A stretch of DNA of 64,000 nucleotides from Desulfonatronum thiosulfatophilum (GTDB taxonomy: Bacteria; Desulfobacterota; Desulfovibrionia; Desulfovibrionales; Desulfonatronaceae): contig NZ_FMXO01000006.1 in NCBI RefSeq assembly GCF_900104215.1, positions 124,001 to 188,000 on the forward strand, read 5' to 3'. The stretch's first letter is position 1, and each line of letters opens with the position of its first letter. Below, piece by piece: positions 48,075-56,504 of the stretch. The translations under genes and the position numbers were made by a program. The notes under the pieces are model-generated. The model ran no database searches, was not told where the DNA came from, and saw only the letters and a program-made list of their open reading frames with translations.

Positions 48075-49829
48075 ATGTTCCGCATTCGCCGCGTCCAGGA
48101 CGCCACTTGGCCGGGCGACGCCCGGATCATCAACCAAGTTCAGGATATCCTGCGGGAACAGTTTCCTTTGCTGTCCGCCGAAGATCTAGCCAAGCTTCCG
48201 GAACAGCTCAGCAATCCCTTGAAATTTCGTTTTCGGACCATTCTTTTCGCGGCCGAGGGTTCAGACAACCGGCTCAAGGGCTTTGCCCTGCTCATGCACG
48301 CTCCGGATCTGCATTTTGGGTATCTGGACTTCATTTCCGCGGCCAAGCTGCAAACCGGCGCCGGGGTCGGCGGCGCGCTCTACGCTCGGGTTCGGGAAGA
48401 GGCCAAGGCTCTGGGATTGACGGGAATTTATTTCGAGTGCCTGCCTGATGATCCGGCTCTTTGCCCGGATGCTTCCATTCTCAAGCAAAACAAGGGCAGG
48501 TTACGTTTCTATGAACGGTTCGGAGCCAAGCCTATTGCGGGCACGGCGTATGAAACCCCATTCAAGCCCGGTGACTCATGCCCGCCGTACCTGGTCTTCG
48601 ACCCGTTGGACCGAGGTGACAAGCCGCTGCGGCGCAAAGACGCCCAAAAAGCGGCGCGGGCCATTCTGGAACGAAAATATGCCGGAAGATGTCCTCCTGG
48701 GTACGTGGACATGGTTGTGGAATCCTTCCAGGATGATCCGGTTCTTCTGCGCGAGCCTCGATACGAGGCTCAGAACGGTCGAAGCCAGGATCATGTTGGC
48801 GTACGGATCCTGCACCAGGACAAACGCATCGCCCTGGTGGTCAACGACCGGCACGACATCCATCATGTGCATGAACGCGGATACGTGGAGGCTCCAGTAC
48901 GCATCAAGTCCATTCTCAAGGAACTCGAGCCGCTGGGCTTGTTTCAGCGGGTCGATGTTCGTCACTTCGGCGAGGAGCATATCCTGGCCGTGCACGACCG
49001 CAAACTGGTCGAGTATCTGAAACGCGCCTCGGCCCTGCTCAAGCCCGGAGAATCGGTCTACCCGTATGTCTTTCCAATCCGCAACGCAGCGAAGCCGCCC
49101 CGGGAGCTGCCCGTCCGGGCGGGTTACTTCTGCATCGACACCTTCACGCCCATCAACCACAATGCCTATCTTGCAGCCAGGCGGGCCGTGGATTGCGCTC
49201 TGACAGCGACGCTGTGCCTTCGGGAAGGCTATCGGGCGGCCTATGCCCTGGTTCGGCCCCCGGGGCATCATGCCGAGCGCCGGGTCTTCGGCGGGTTCTG
49301 CTATTTCAACTCCGCCGCCGCGGCAGCGCATAATTTGAGCAGTCTGGGCAAGGTCGCCGTGCTGGATATCGACTACCATCACGGCAATGGCACCCAGGAT
49401 ATCTTTTATCACCGCGACGACGTGCTCACCGTGTCCCTGCACGGGCATCCCCGGCACACTTATCCGTATTTCAGCGGGTATGAAGAAGAAAAGGGGGAAG
49501 GTCCAGGCATTGGTTGCAATATGAACATTGCCTTGCCTGAAGGATTGAATGGGGAAAGCTACCGCGAGGAATTGGCCAGGGCCGTGCGCCGGATCAAGAA
49601 GTTCGCTCCCCGGACTCTGATAATCGCCCTGGGCCTTGATCCGGCCAAGGATGATCCCACCGGCTCCTGGACCTTCACGGCCAAGGACTTTGAACGCAAC
49701 GGCCGGATGCTCGGAGAACTGCGCCTGCCCACCCTGGTCGTCCAGGAAGGCGGCTACCGCATCCGATCCCTGGGCAACAACGCCAAACACTTTTTCCTCG
49801 GCTTGGCCGCGGGATTGTTTGGTCGGTGA
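48075..49829 (+). CDS. GNAT acetyltransferase fused to histone-deacetylase-family amidohydrolase
   Basis: A 584-residue two-domain protein. Residues 1-175 look like a GNAT fold, with QTGAGVGGALYARVREEAK (motif A) and RLRFYERFGAKPI. Residues 240-584 are a zinc-dependent HDAC/acetylpolyamine amidohydrolase: His398-His399 in RPPGHHAE, zinc ligands Asp433 and His435 in DIDYHHGNGTQ and Asp522 in LGLDPAKDDP, and Tyr561 in EGGYRI. All catalytic residues are intact. The start is the ATG at 48075, four bases past the previous stop. It ends 20 bases before the convergent GNAT gene of the KamA operon. Combining acetylation and deacetylation in one chain is unusual. Confidence 0.85.
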   Translation: MFRIRRVQDATWPGDARIINQVQDILREQFPLLSAEDLAKLPEQLSNPLKFRFRTILFAAEGSDNRLKGFALLMHAPDLHFGYLDFISAAKLQTGAGVGGALYARVREEAKALGLTGIYFECLPDDPALCPDASILKQNKGRLRFYERFGAKPIAGTAYETPFKPGDSCPPYLVFDPLDRGDKPLRRKDAQKAARAILERKYAGRCPPGYVDMVVESFQDDPVLLREPRYEAQNGRSQDHVGVRILHQDKRIALVVNDRHDIHHVHERGYVEAPVRIKSILKELEPLGLFQRVDVRHFGEEHILAVHDRKLVEYLKRASALLKPGESVYPYVFPIRNAAKPPRELPVRAGYFCIDTFTPINHNAYLAARRAVDCALTATLCLREGYRAAYALVRPPGHHAERRVFGGFCYFNSAAAAAHNLSSLGKVAVLDIDYHHGNGTQDIFYHRDDVLTVSLHGHPRHTYPYFSGYEEEKGEGPGIGCNMNIALPEGLNGESYREELARAVRRIKKFAPRTLIIALGLDPAKDDPTGSWTFTAKDFERNGRMLGELRLPTLVVQEGGYRIRSLGNNAKHFFLGLAAGLFGR

Positions 49830-49849
49830 CGGTTTCAGCTTTAATGAGA

Positions 49850-50335
49850 TTACCAGGATTTGCAGTAGATATGCTTGTCATCGCCTGGTGCGTAGAAATC
49901 CTTGAGCACTGCTTCCAGCGTGTATCCGCAGCGTTCATAGAAACGCCGGGTGGGGTGGTACAGGGACTGGGATGAGGTTTCGATATATGCCCTGGTGCCG
50001 CCAAGGGTTGCGATTTGCGCCTCGCTGGCGGCCATCAGTCGCTTGCCAAGGCCCAGGCCCTGGGTTTGGGGGTGCACGATGATCCAGTACAGATCGAAGC
50101 TGAAGCGAGTGCAGGGTATCGGGCCGAAACAGGAGTAACCCAGAACTTCCCCCCGGTAGTTCTCGGCCAGCAGGAAATGATATCCGCTGGCTGGACCTTT
50201 GCCTAACCGCTCCAAAACCAGCTCGCCGGCCACTTCCACTTCCGGAGTGCTGAAAAAACCGGTGGCCTCGGCTAGCCGCCGCACCTCGCCAACGTCTGAT
50301 TCCCGGACCTCACGCCGAAAGCTGATCTGATCCAT
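49850..50335 (-). CDS. GNAT family N-acetyltransferase
   Basis: A 161-residue GNAT. Acetyl-CoA-binding motif A is QTQGLGLGKRLMAASE, and the C-terminal FYERCGYTLEAVLKDFYAPGDDKHIY is the usual motif B end. It is the last gene of the kamA-ligase-ligase-GNAT operon and overlaps the ligase gene by 26 bases, so it is translationally coupled. By position it may acetylate the ligated amine product or beta-lysine, a role played by AblB in methanogens. That role is inferred: it is shorter than AblB. Confidence 0.85.
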   Translation of the reverse strand: MDQISFRREVRESDVGEVRRLAEATGFFSTPEVEVAGELVLERLGKGPASGYHFLLAENYRGEVLGYSCFGPIPCTRFSFDLYWIIVHPQTQGLGLGKRLMAASEAQIATLGGTRAYIETSSQSLYHPTRRFYERCGYTLEAVLKDFYAPGDDKHIYCKSW

Positions 50336-51377
50336 GGCCTAGTTCCCGACTTGAATGGTGCGCCGGCATGCGTTGGACTCTTCGTGATGCGCGGCTGCCA
50401 GGGCGAAGTGCCGCCTGGAGCAGGAGATCCACGATTTCCGTGAAGCACAGTCCTGAGGCCTGGGCAGCGGCCTGGAATCCGGCGTCGGGTGACAGGCAGG
50501 GATTGGCGTTGACGTCGATGATCCAGGGCTGATTGTGTTCATCCACGCGAAAATCCACCCGGGCGTAGCCGGACAGTTCGAATCCGTGCCAGCATTTTTC
50601 GGCCAAGGTGCGCATGGAATCCAGCAGAGCCGTGTCATGTTCGGGAAATGCCTGCCTGCGGAGCGTATTCTGGTACTCAAAACTCTGCTCCAGCCATTTC
50701 GCCCGGTAGCCAACAACTTGGGGCATGTTCCCAGGAAAATCAGTGAACACCAGCTCCGCCGGGTTCAGGAGTCTGGGGGTTCCGGACTCCTCGACCGCGG
50801 CCAGGCTGAATTCCCGCCCCGGAACATAGGCCTCGGCAAACCATTGTCCGCCCAGGCGTGCAGCTCGTTCACGAATGGCCGCCAACAGCATCTCCGCATT
50901 CCCCGCGGCCAGCACGTTGTCTCCCTCCAGGCCGAAGGATGCATGCTCCCAGACGGATTTGACAATGAAAACGCCGGGAAACGAGGTCGGCCCGGAACCT
51001 TGATCATCCAGCCACAGGGGAGTCGGCAGCCGGCAGGCCTGCAACACCTGCTTGGCGTTCAGTTTGCTGGTGGAGCGTTCCAAGGCCGCGGCTGAACAGC
51101 CGGTACAGGGTATGCTCATCTGCGCGAGCAGCGCCGGAACCCGGTGCGAATACCTGGCAGATCCTCGGATGCTTTCCACAAGATTGAAAACCAGGTCCGG
51201 CCCCAGCTCTTCCAGCAGGGACCGGGCCTGGATCAGGTCTTGCGGCCAATCCCGGATCAGCGCCTCATGGCCCAGTTCGTTCAGGGCGGTCGCCACGGTG
51301 CGGACCTGGTCCAGCACGTCCGCGTCATCCGGGGACGTTGAGTCTTTCACCGGATTATGCACGATCAGGATGTTCAT
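50310..51377 (-). CDS. ATP-grasp ligase, D-Ala-D-Ala ligase-like (A)
   Basis: A 355-residue ATP-grasp protein. The N-terminal Rossmann-like part opens MNILIVHNPVKDS. The ATP-grasp core has KLNAKQVLQACRLPTP, VFIVKSVWEHASFG and FAEAYVPGREFSLA, and the metal site is RVDFRVD followed by IIDVNANPCLSPD (Asp where most ligases have Glu). ATG at 51377 overlaps the upstream ligase stop as ATGA, which settles the start against a much longer open frame. It is unlikely to be the cell-wall Ddl: the genes are paired and follow kamA. It probably joins an amino acid by a peptide bond. Confidence 0.85.
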   Translation of the reverse strand: MNILIVHNPVKDSTSPDDADVLDQVRTVATALNELGHEALIRDWPQDLIQARSLLEELGPDLVFNLVESIRGSARYSHRVPALLAQMSIPCTGCSAAALERSTSKLNAKQVLQACRLPTPLWLDDQGSGPTSFPGVFIVKSVWEHASFGLEGDNVLAAGNAEMLLAAIRERAARLGGQWFAEAYVPGREFSLAAVEESGTPRLLNPAELVFTDFPGNMPQVVGYRAKWLEQSFEYQNTLRRQAFPEHDTALLDSMRTLAEKCWHGFELSGYARVDFRVDEHNQPWIIDVNANPCLSPDAGFQAAAQASGLCFTEIVDLLLQAALRPGSRASRRVQRMPAHHSSRELGHGSDQLSA

Positions 51378-52393
51378 GCCGCTAGGACCAGTTCCCTTTT
51401 TGTGGTTGCAGAACCAGCATGGCCAATCCGTTCCAGGGCGGACTCCATGATCATCCGGATCAGCTCGCCATGTGGGATCCCCTGGAACGCGCACATGATG
51501 GACAGGTCTGAACGAATTGGATGCAGGCCGGGCAAAGGATTGATCTCCAAAATATGGGGATTTCCGTTTCCATCGAGTCGAATGTCCACACGCCCGCCAT
51601 CCCGGCAGCCCAGGCCCCGCCATGCATCCAGGGCCAATCCGGAAAGTTTGGCCGCAAGCTCGTCCTGAACCAGTATATATCGCACCCGCTCTTCATACTC
51701 CTCCTTGTTGTCCTGGGAGTAGATCAGCTGATCGGCGGTTTCCAGAAGCAGGATTTCCATCACGCCCAAGGGGCGGGCTTTCGTGCTGCTGCCCACGATG
51801 CCCACGGTGAATTCGCGTCCGGAAAGAAAGCGCTCCACCAGCACCGGTTGCCGAAAACGTTCCAGCAGAGTCGAGCAGGCATGGCGCAACTGCACCCTGC
51901 CATCTACCAGGCTTGCTCCGTGAATGCCCTTGCTGGTGCCTTCGGCCACGGGCTTGGCAAATAAGGGATAGTCTAAATCAACCATATCCACATCCGCCAT
52001 GGTTTCCACCACGGAAAATTCCGGCGTCGGCAGTTTCAGATCCCGCAGGATGCGCTTGGTCACGGCCTTGTGCAGGCACAGGCCCAGGACCATGGGGTCG
52101 GAAAAGACGCAGGGAATGGCGTAGGCTTCCAGCAGTGCCGGAACCTGGGCTTCACGGGCGAAGCCATGCATGCCTTCGGCGATATTGAAGACCAGATCCC
52201 ACCGCTTCCCGTCCGTCAGTGCGCGCATTAACGCCTTGAGGTTGCCGATGCGCTCCGTGACAAAGCCCATGGCCTGGATTCCGGCTTCGAGCGCGTCGAT
52301 GGTAGCCGGGCTGTCGAATTCGGCGGTTTCTTCCAGGCTGTAGCCCTGGGCCAGATAGTCCTGGCGTAAATCATATGTCAGTCCGATCTTCAC
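51374..52393 (-). CDS. ATP-grasp ligase, D-Ala-D-Ala ligase-like (B)
   Basis: A 339-residue ATP-grasp ligase. It carries DLVFNIAEGMHG (the substrate-binding loop, close to that in Ddl), HKAVTKRILRDLKLPTP, FAKPVAEGTSKGI, RFLSGREFTVGIVG and the metal/ATP site RVDIRLDGNGNPHILEINPLPGLHP. All essential ATP-grasp residues appear intact. It overlaps kamA (52390-52393) and the next ligase by ATGA. The two ligases are only loosely similar, suggesting two different coupling steps and not a duplicated step. Confidence 0.87.
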   Translation of the reverse strand: MKIGLTYDLRQDYLAQGYSLEETAEFDSPATIDALEAGIQAMGFVTERIGNLKALMRALTDGKRWDLVFNIAEGMHGFAREAQVPALLEAYAIPCVFSDPMVLGLCLHKAVTKRILRDLKLPTPEFSVVETMADVDMVDLDYPLFAKPVAEGTSKGIHGASLVDGRVQLRHACSTLLERFRQPVLVERFLSGREFTVGIVGSSTKARPLGVMEILLLETADQLIYSQDNKEEYEERVRYILVQDELAAKLSGLALDAWRGLGCRDGGRVDIRLDGNGNPHILEINPLPGLHPIRSDLSIMCAFQGIPHGELIRMIMESALERIGHAGSATTKRELVLAA

Positions 52394-53703
52394 GGCATGC
52401 CTCCGGGGCAGGTATCGGGTTCCGCCGGATCATGGACCCGGTATTGTTCCCCTTTATAGTTTTCGAAAATCAAGTCCCTGCCCGCCCGTCCTCGGAAGTA
52501 CTCCGGACACAAGGGCGTTTTTCCGCCGCCTCCGGGCAGATCGACGACGTAGTGGGGAATGGCGTAGCCCGAGGTATGCCCGCGCAAACCGCGAATCAAT
52601 TCCAGGCCCTTGTCCACCTTGGTCCGAAAGTGGGATGTTCCGACAACCTGGTCGCATTGATACAGGTAGTAGGGGCGGACGCGATTGCGCAGCAATCCCT
52701 GGAACAGACTGGTCAGCGCCGGAATGGTGTCATTCACGCCCTTAAGCAGCACGGTTTGGCCGCCGAGAGGGATGCCGGCATCGGCCAGACGCGTGCAGGC
52801 CAGAGCGGCTTCCGGAGTCAATTCCTCGGCATGGGTGCAGTGAATGCTGATGAACAGCGGGTGGTAACGGCGCAGCATCTGAACCAGGCGTGGGGTGATC
52901 CGCTGCGGAAGGACCATGGGCACCTTGGTTCCGATGCGAATGATCTCCACATGAGGAATGGCTCTGAGACGCTGCAGCAGGTACTCCAGGGCGTGATCGG
53001 TCATGGTCAGCGGATCGCCCCCGGAAATGAGCACGTCCCGAACAGCCATGTTGTTCGCAATGTATTTCAAACCCATCTCCCACTGACTGGGGCCTTGAGG
53101 GCGTTCCTCCTTGCCGACCCGGCGGGAACGGGTGCAGTAGCGGCAATATGTAGAGCAATAATCCGTGATCAGGAAAAGAACCCGGTCCGGATAGCGATGC
53201 ACAATGCCGGGAACCGGACTGTCGTGTTCCTCACCCAAGGGATCGCCTTCCTCACAGGCCATGGCGACATGCTCGGCCATGGTTGGGATGACGCAGCGGC
53301 GTAAAGGCTGGAGTGGATCGTTCCTGTCCAGCAAGGCGGCGTAATAAGGGGTGACGGCAATGGGCAGCATGTTCCCCCCGGGCTGCAACGCTTCCCGCTC
53401 TTCTGGAGAGAGGTCGACGATTTTTTCCAGGGCGGCAAGGGATGTGATGCGGTGCTTGAGTTGCCAACGCCAGTCGTTCCACTGGCTGGAAGATGTCTGC
53501 GGATGGTGTTTGGCGAGAAACGCGGCCGAACGCGAATTGAGCGGAAAGGTGGATTTCGTGTTTTTTTGCCTGGGCAGTTCGGTTATAGAACCTCCCATGG
53601 CAATGTTGATCAATTCGGTGATGCCTGAATCAGCAAAAGAGCATGGCTCAAGGCACGTCGAAGGAGCAGGAGGTTCGACGTCCAGTTCCAGAATTTCTTC
53701 CAT
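52390..53703 (-). CDS. kamA: Lysine 2,3-aminomutase-like radical SAM enzyme (KamA)
   Basis: A 437-residue radical SAM and pyridoxal-phosphate enzyme. The cluster motif CSTYCRYC puts Cys at 183, 187 and 190. Lys395 in PGGGGKTPL is the pyridoxal-phosphate lysine, and Asp351 (LYQCDQ) and Asp388 (YVVDLPGG) match the two aspartates that hold the lysine side-chain amine in Clostridium lysine 2,3-aminomutase; glutamate-using relatives replace them. So L-beta-lysine is the expected product. RGLRGHTSGYAIP is also typical. AGAGGAG precedes the ATG. It heads a four-gene operon with two ATP-grasp ligases and a GNAT, under a sigma-54-type promoter. Confidence 0.9.
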   Translation of the reverse strand: MEEILELDVEPPAPSTCLEPCSFADSGITELINIAMGGSITELPRQKNTKSTFPLNSRSAAFLAKHHPQTSSSQWNDWRWQLKHRITSLAALEKIVDLSPEEREALQPGGNMLPIAVTPYYAALLDRNDPLQPLRRCVIPTMAEHVAMACEEGDPLGEEHDSPVPGIVHRYPDRVLFLITDYCSTYCRYCTRSRRVGKEERPQGPSQWEMGLKYIANNMAVRDVLISGGDPLTMTDHALEYLLQRLRAIPHVEIIRIGTKVPMVLPQRITPRLVQMLRRYHPLFISIHCTHAEELTPEAALACTRLADAGIPLGGQTVLLKGVNDTIPALTSLFQGLLRNRVRPYYLYQCDQVVGTSHFRTKVDKGLELIRGLRGHTSGYAIPHYVVDLPGGGGKTPLCPEYFRGRAGRDLIFENYKGEQYRVHDPAEPDTCPGGMP

Positions 53704-54126
53704 GATTGCTCCTCTGGCTCAACGAGCCGGAGATGGTTGGGGTTGAAAAAGGTGAATTTTGCAACTCCATATTGAAAGCAATCACCGCGCCATAATGCAA
53801 CTATTTGTTTTTATAGAATATTTGTTGAACACTTTGAGACAATAAGAAACGGTATTTCCTGTTTTTGACAAAGTTAGGAGAGGCGGAATGGCTATGGGAT
53901 GAATTTGTTGAAAAACAAGGAAAAAGGAATGAGAAACGGGTTTGCCGCATTCCCAAAAAACAGAAGTGCGGGTTCTTGTTAGGACACCGTTTCGTGTCGC
54001 AGCGAGTTGGGTGAGAATAATGAGCACGCAGCCCACGCAGACAAGGGAATCGGAGACCCTGTTCAACCTTGAACCTGAAGCGAATGATTGAGAGAACGAC
54101 GAGGGCGAACCCTCTCTCCGGATGCG
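53704..54126. other. AT-rich leader of the kamA operon
   Basis: The 423-base region between kamA and the sigma-54 activator gene, both on the minus strand. It contains a sigma-54-type promoter (53777-53792) and two short palindromes that could bind an activator, GACAC-CGTTTC-GTGTC (near 53990) and GTTCA-ACCT-TGAAC (near 54060). The apparent reading frames here are not genes. Confidence 0.6.
53777..53792 (-). promoter_or_regulatory. kamA: Sigma-54 (-24/-12) promoter of kamA operon
   Basis: The minus strand reads TGGCGCGGTGATTGCT: GG and GC elements exactly ten bases apart, one mismatch in the TGGCACG-N4-TTGCT consensus. It lies about 75 bases before the kamA ATG, implying a leader of about 60 bases. 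A sigma-54 activator gene is immediately upstream. Confidence 0.75.
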
Positions 54127-55548
54127 TCACTCCGCGGAGAGACCTGACTTGAAGTCTTCTTTGCGCAGGCCGTGGCGGTTCATCAGGTTGTGCATTTGAC
54201 GCGGCGTGATGCCGATATGGCTGGCCGATTGCTTGATGCTCCCCCTGTTTTTGGTCAAAAGCGCCTTCAGGTAGGATCGTTCCACATTATCCAGGGCAAG
54301 GCGCCGGACCTCGGACAGAGGCTGGGAAATATCCAGGGAAAAGGTCACGCCCTGCCCGGGACCTTCCAACATTTCCTGGGGGAAACTCTCCGGCGTCAGA
54401 ACATGGGATCGCTCCAAAAGAAAGGCCCGCTCGATAATGTTTTCCAATTCGCGTACATTTCCCGGCCATTCATAGCGGTCCAGCACGGACAGAACCGAAG
54501 GATGAACGCCATGAATCTCCTTGACGTGGAGCTTGTTCAACTGTCTCAAAAAATGTTCCACGAGCAGCGGTATATCCTCTCGCCGTTCCCGCAATGGGGG
54601 AATTTCGATGGGAAAGACATTCAAGCGATAGAAAAGGTCCGTCCGGAACAGGCCTTGGACACTTAAGGACTTGAGGTCCACATTGGAAGCCGCGATGATC
54701 CGGGCCTCCAGGCGAATGTCCCGTTCTCCCCCGACCCGCTGAAAGACCTTGTCCTGAAGAACCTGGAGCAGTTTGATCTGCATGGCCGGGCTGATGGTGC
54801 TGATCTCATCCAAAAAAACCGTGCCCCCGGCGCCCAACTCGAATTTGCCCAGCTTGCGGCGCACGGCTCCGGTGAACGATCCTTTTTCATGACCGAACAG
54901 TTCACTTTCGATGAGTGTTTCCGGAATTGCCCCGCAGTGGACGCCGATGAACGGTCCCTGCGTCCTGGCGCTCTGGGAATGAATGCTGCGGGCGATGACT
55001 CCCTTTCCGGTACCCGTTTCTCCGCTGAGCAGTACCGTGGCGTTGGACTTGGCCACCAACTGCACCTTTTCAGACACCTTGCGCATTGCGGAACTTCTCA
55101 TTTCGCTCATGCGCAACAAACCGCCGACCATGGCCTCATCCCGGAAGTGGTCCAGCTCGGACTGCACCTTCAATGATTCATAGAGGCTCTCCATGACGAA
55201 AAGCAGTTCGTCCTTGTTCAGAGGATAGGTCAAATAGTTGCCCGCACCGGCCTTGACCACGAATACGGCTTCGCGAATTCGTTCCGGGGGCGTCAGCACG
55301 ATGATCTCCGCGTGGGGATTGTTGCGCCAGAAGCACTGCAAATCCTTGCAGTAATCGGCAACGGTTTTGTCCGGCTGGATATCCAAATACCCGATATCCA
55401 CCATTACAAAATCGTATTCTTTGCGTGAAACCTTGTCCTGGAGTTGGCCCTTCGAGACGACGGCATCCACCTTGCAGTCTGGAGCAAATGCCTCGTTGAC
55501 GACTTTCAGGCAAGCGGGATCATTGGAAGCCAGGAGGATGCGTTTCAT
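54127..55548 (-). CDS. NtrC-type sigma-54-dependent regulator with atypical receiver
   Basis: A 473-residue three-domain activator. The receiver-like N-domain has Asp51 at the phosphorylation site but Asn9-Asp10 in place of the paired acids and Tyr108-Pro109 where Lys-Pro is expected, so phosphorylation may be weak or absent. The AAA+ core has Walker A GETGTGKG (176-183), the sigma-54 contact loop GSFTGA (223-228; usual form GAFTGA) and Walker B GGTVFLDEIS. The Fis-type helix-turn-helix end includes KQSASHIGITPRQMHNLM. No kinase is adjacent. It is the probable activator of the kamA operon. Confidence 0.9.
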   Translation of the reverse strand: MKRILLASNDPACLKVVNEAFAPDCKVDAVVSKGQLQDKVSRKEYDFVMVDIGYLDIQPDKTVADYCKDLQCFWRNNPHAEIIVLTPPERIREAVFVVKAGAGNYLTYPLNKDELLFVMESLYESLKVQSELDHFRDEAMVGGLLRMSEMRSSAMRKVSEKVQLVAKSNATVLLSGETGTGKGVIARSIHSQSARTQGPFIGVHCGAIPETLIESELFGHEKGSFTGAVRRKLGKFELGAGGTVFLDEISTISPAMQIKLLQVLQDKVFQRVGGERDIRLEARIIAASNVDLKSLSVQGLFRTDLFYRLNVFPIEIPPLRERREDIPLLVEHFLRQLNKLHVKEIHGVHPSVLSVLDRYEWPGNVRELENIIERAFLLERSHVLTPESFPQEMLEGPGQGVTFSLDISQPLSEVRRLALDNVERSYLKALLTKNRGSIKQSASHIGITPRQMHNLMNRHGLRKEDFKSGLSAE

Positions 55549-55754
55549 GGATGGTGTGGTGAAAGGGTTGCGGTTATTCGTTCAGTGCAAGATGCAAAGT
55601 GGGTCGGCGGCGTGGAGGTGAGCGGAAAGTGAATTGAGGCCATACACTGCCAAACGAGATTCAACGGCTGCCCCTCACAAAATTGCTTGCCCCAGGAGTG
55701 CCGGTCATCTATCGAAACCAAGCTTGCTGAGCAAGGGCACCTATTCATGCCCTT

Positions 55755-56504
55755 TTATGGCATGCGATCCCGCCATGTGATCCGGGCCTGAAATACCGGC
55801 TGGGCGGTTGTGGAACGCAGCCCGAAAATGTCCTGCCGGCCGGCGGCCTCCTCCCGGCCACGAACAGAGATGGATTCTCCGGGGAGGGTTTCCGACAGGT
55901 AGTCGATGCGGATGGATTCGATTTGCCGCCGGCTATGCTGTTCCAGGTCGAAGCTGTCCAGAGTCCAGCGAACATAAGCTGCGTTGTTCACGTGCCGATT
56001 CACGTCCAGATCGCTGTAGGCCGCCGAAACATGTCGCAATTCCTCCGAGTCCGAAATTGATCCCAGTTTTACGAGAACATCACCATTGACCAGGGGTTCT
56101 TCTGGCAGGACGATGCCGTCAAGAAAGGGACCGGGCCGCATGGGGCGGTGTTTTTCCTGATCCAGGATCAACCATGCTGAAATCCCGGAACCGAACTCCT
56201 GCCCGTCCTCAGTAAGAAATCGAAAATGGCGCAGGGCAAAAAGGCGCTCCACGCCTTGAGGCCAAGTTCGGACGACCAATTCCTGCCCCCAGGCAGGATA
56301 CTGATGAATCTGCATCCAACACCTGGAAAGCACCCAAAAGCAGCCCTGGTCCTCCAGACTCTTCCGGCCGACCCCGAGAACCCGGGCATGATGGCCGGCC
56401 GCTTCCTGGAAATAGCCGAACAGACCGTCCAGGCGGGCAAGCCCGTGGATATCCGTCTCATTGCTCCGAACACGGAAGGATTCTCTCCAGACGGACTGGC
56501 TCAT
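55755..56504 (-). CDS. Acyl-ACP thioesterase (FatA/FatB-like)
   Basis: A 249-residue double hot-dog protein of the acyl-ACP thioesterase family: ETDIHGLARLDGLFGYFQEAAGHHA in the first half, and the catalytic-type segment DLDVNRHVNNAAYVRW (Asn-His) in the second. Bacterial forms release free fatty acids from acyl-ACP. It overlaps the epimerase upstream by four bases. It ends about 200 bases before the sigma-54 activator gene. Confidence 0.88.
   Translation of the reverse strand: MSQSVWRESFRVRSNETDIHGLARLDGLFGYFQEAAGHHARVLGVGRKSLEDQGCFWVLSRCWMQIHQYPAWGQELVVRTWPQGVERLFALRHFRFLTEDGQEFGSGISAWLILDQEKHRPMRPGPFLDGIVLPEEPLVNGDVLVKLGSISDSEELRHVSAAYSDLDVNRHVNNAAYVRWTLDSFDLEQHSRRQIESIRIDYLSETLPGESISVRGREEAAGRQDIFGLRSTTAQPVFQARITWRDRMP

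Noticed and set aside
53801-54130. Possible gene between kamA and the sigma-54 activator
   Set aside because: The frame has no conserved sequence and overlaps the region holding the sigma-54 promoter and leader; composition is non-coding.
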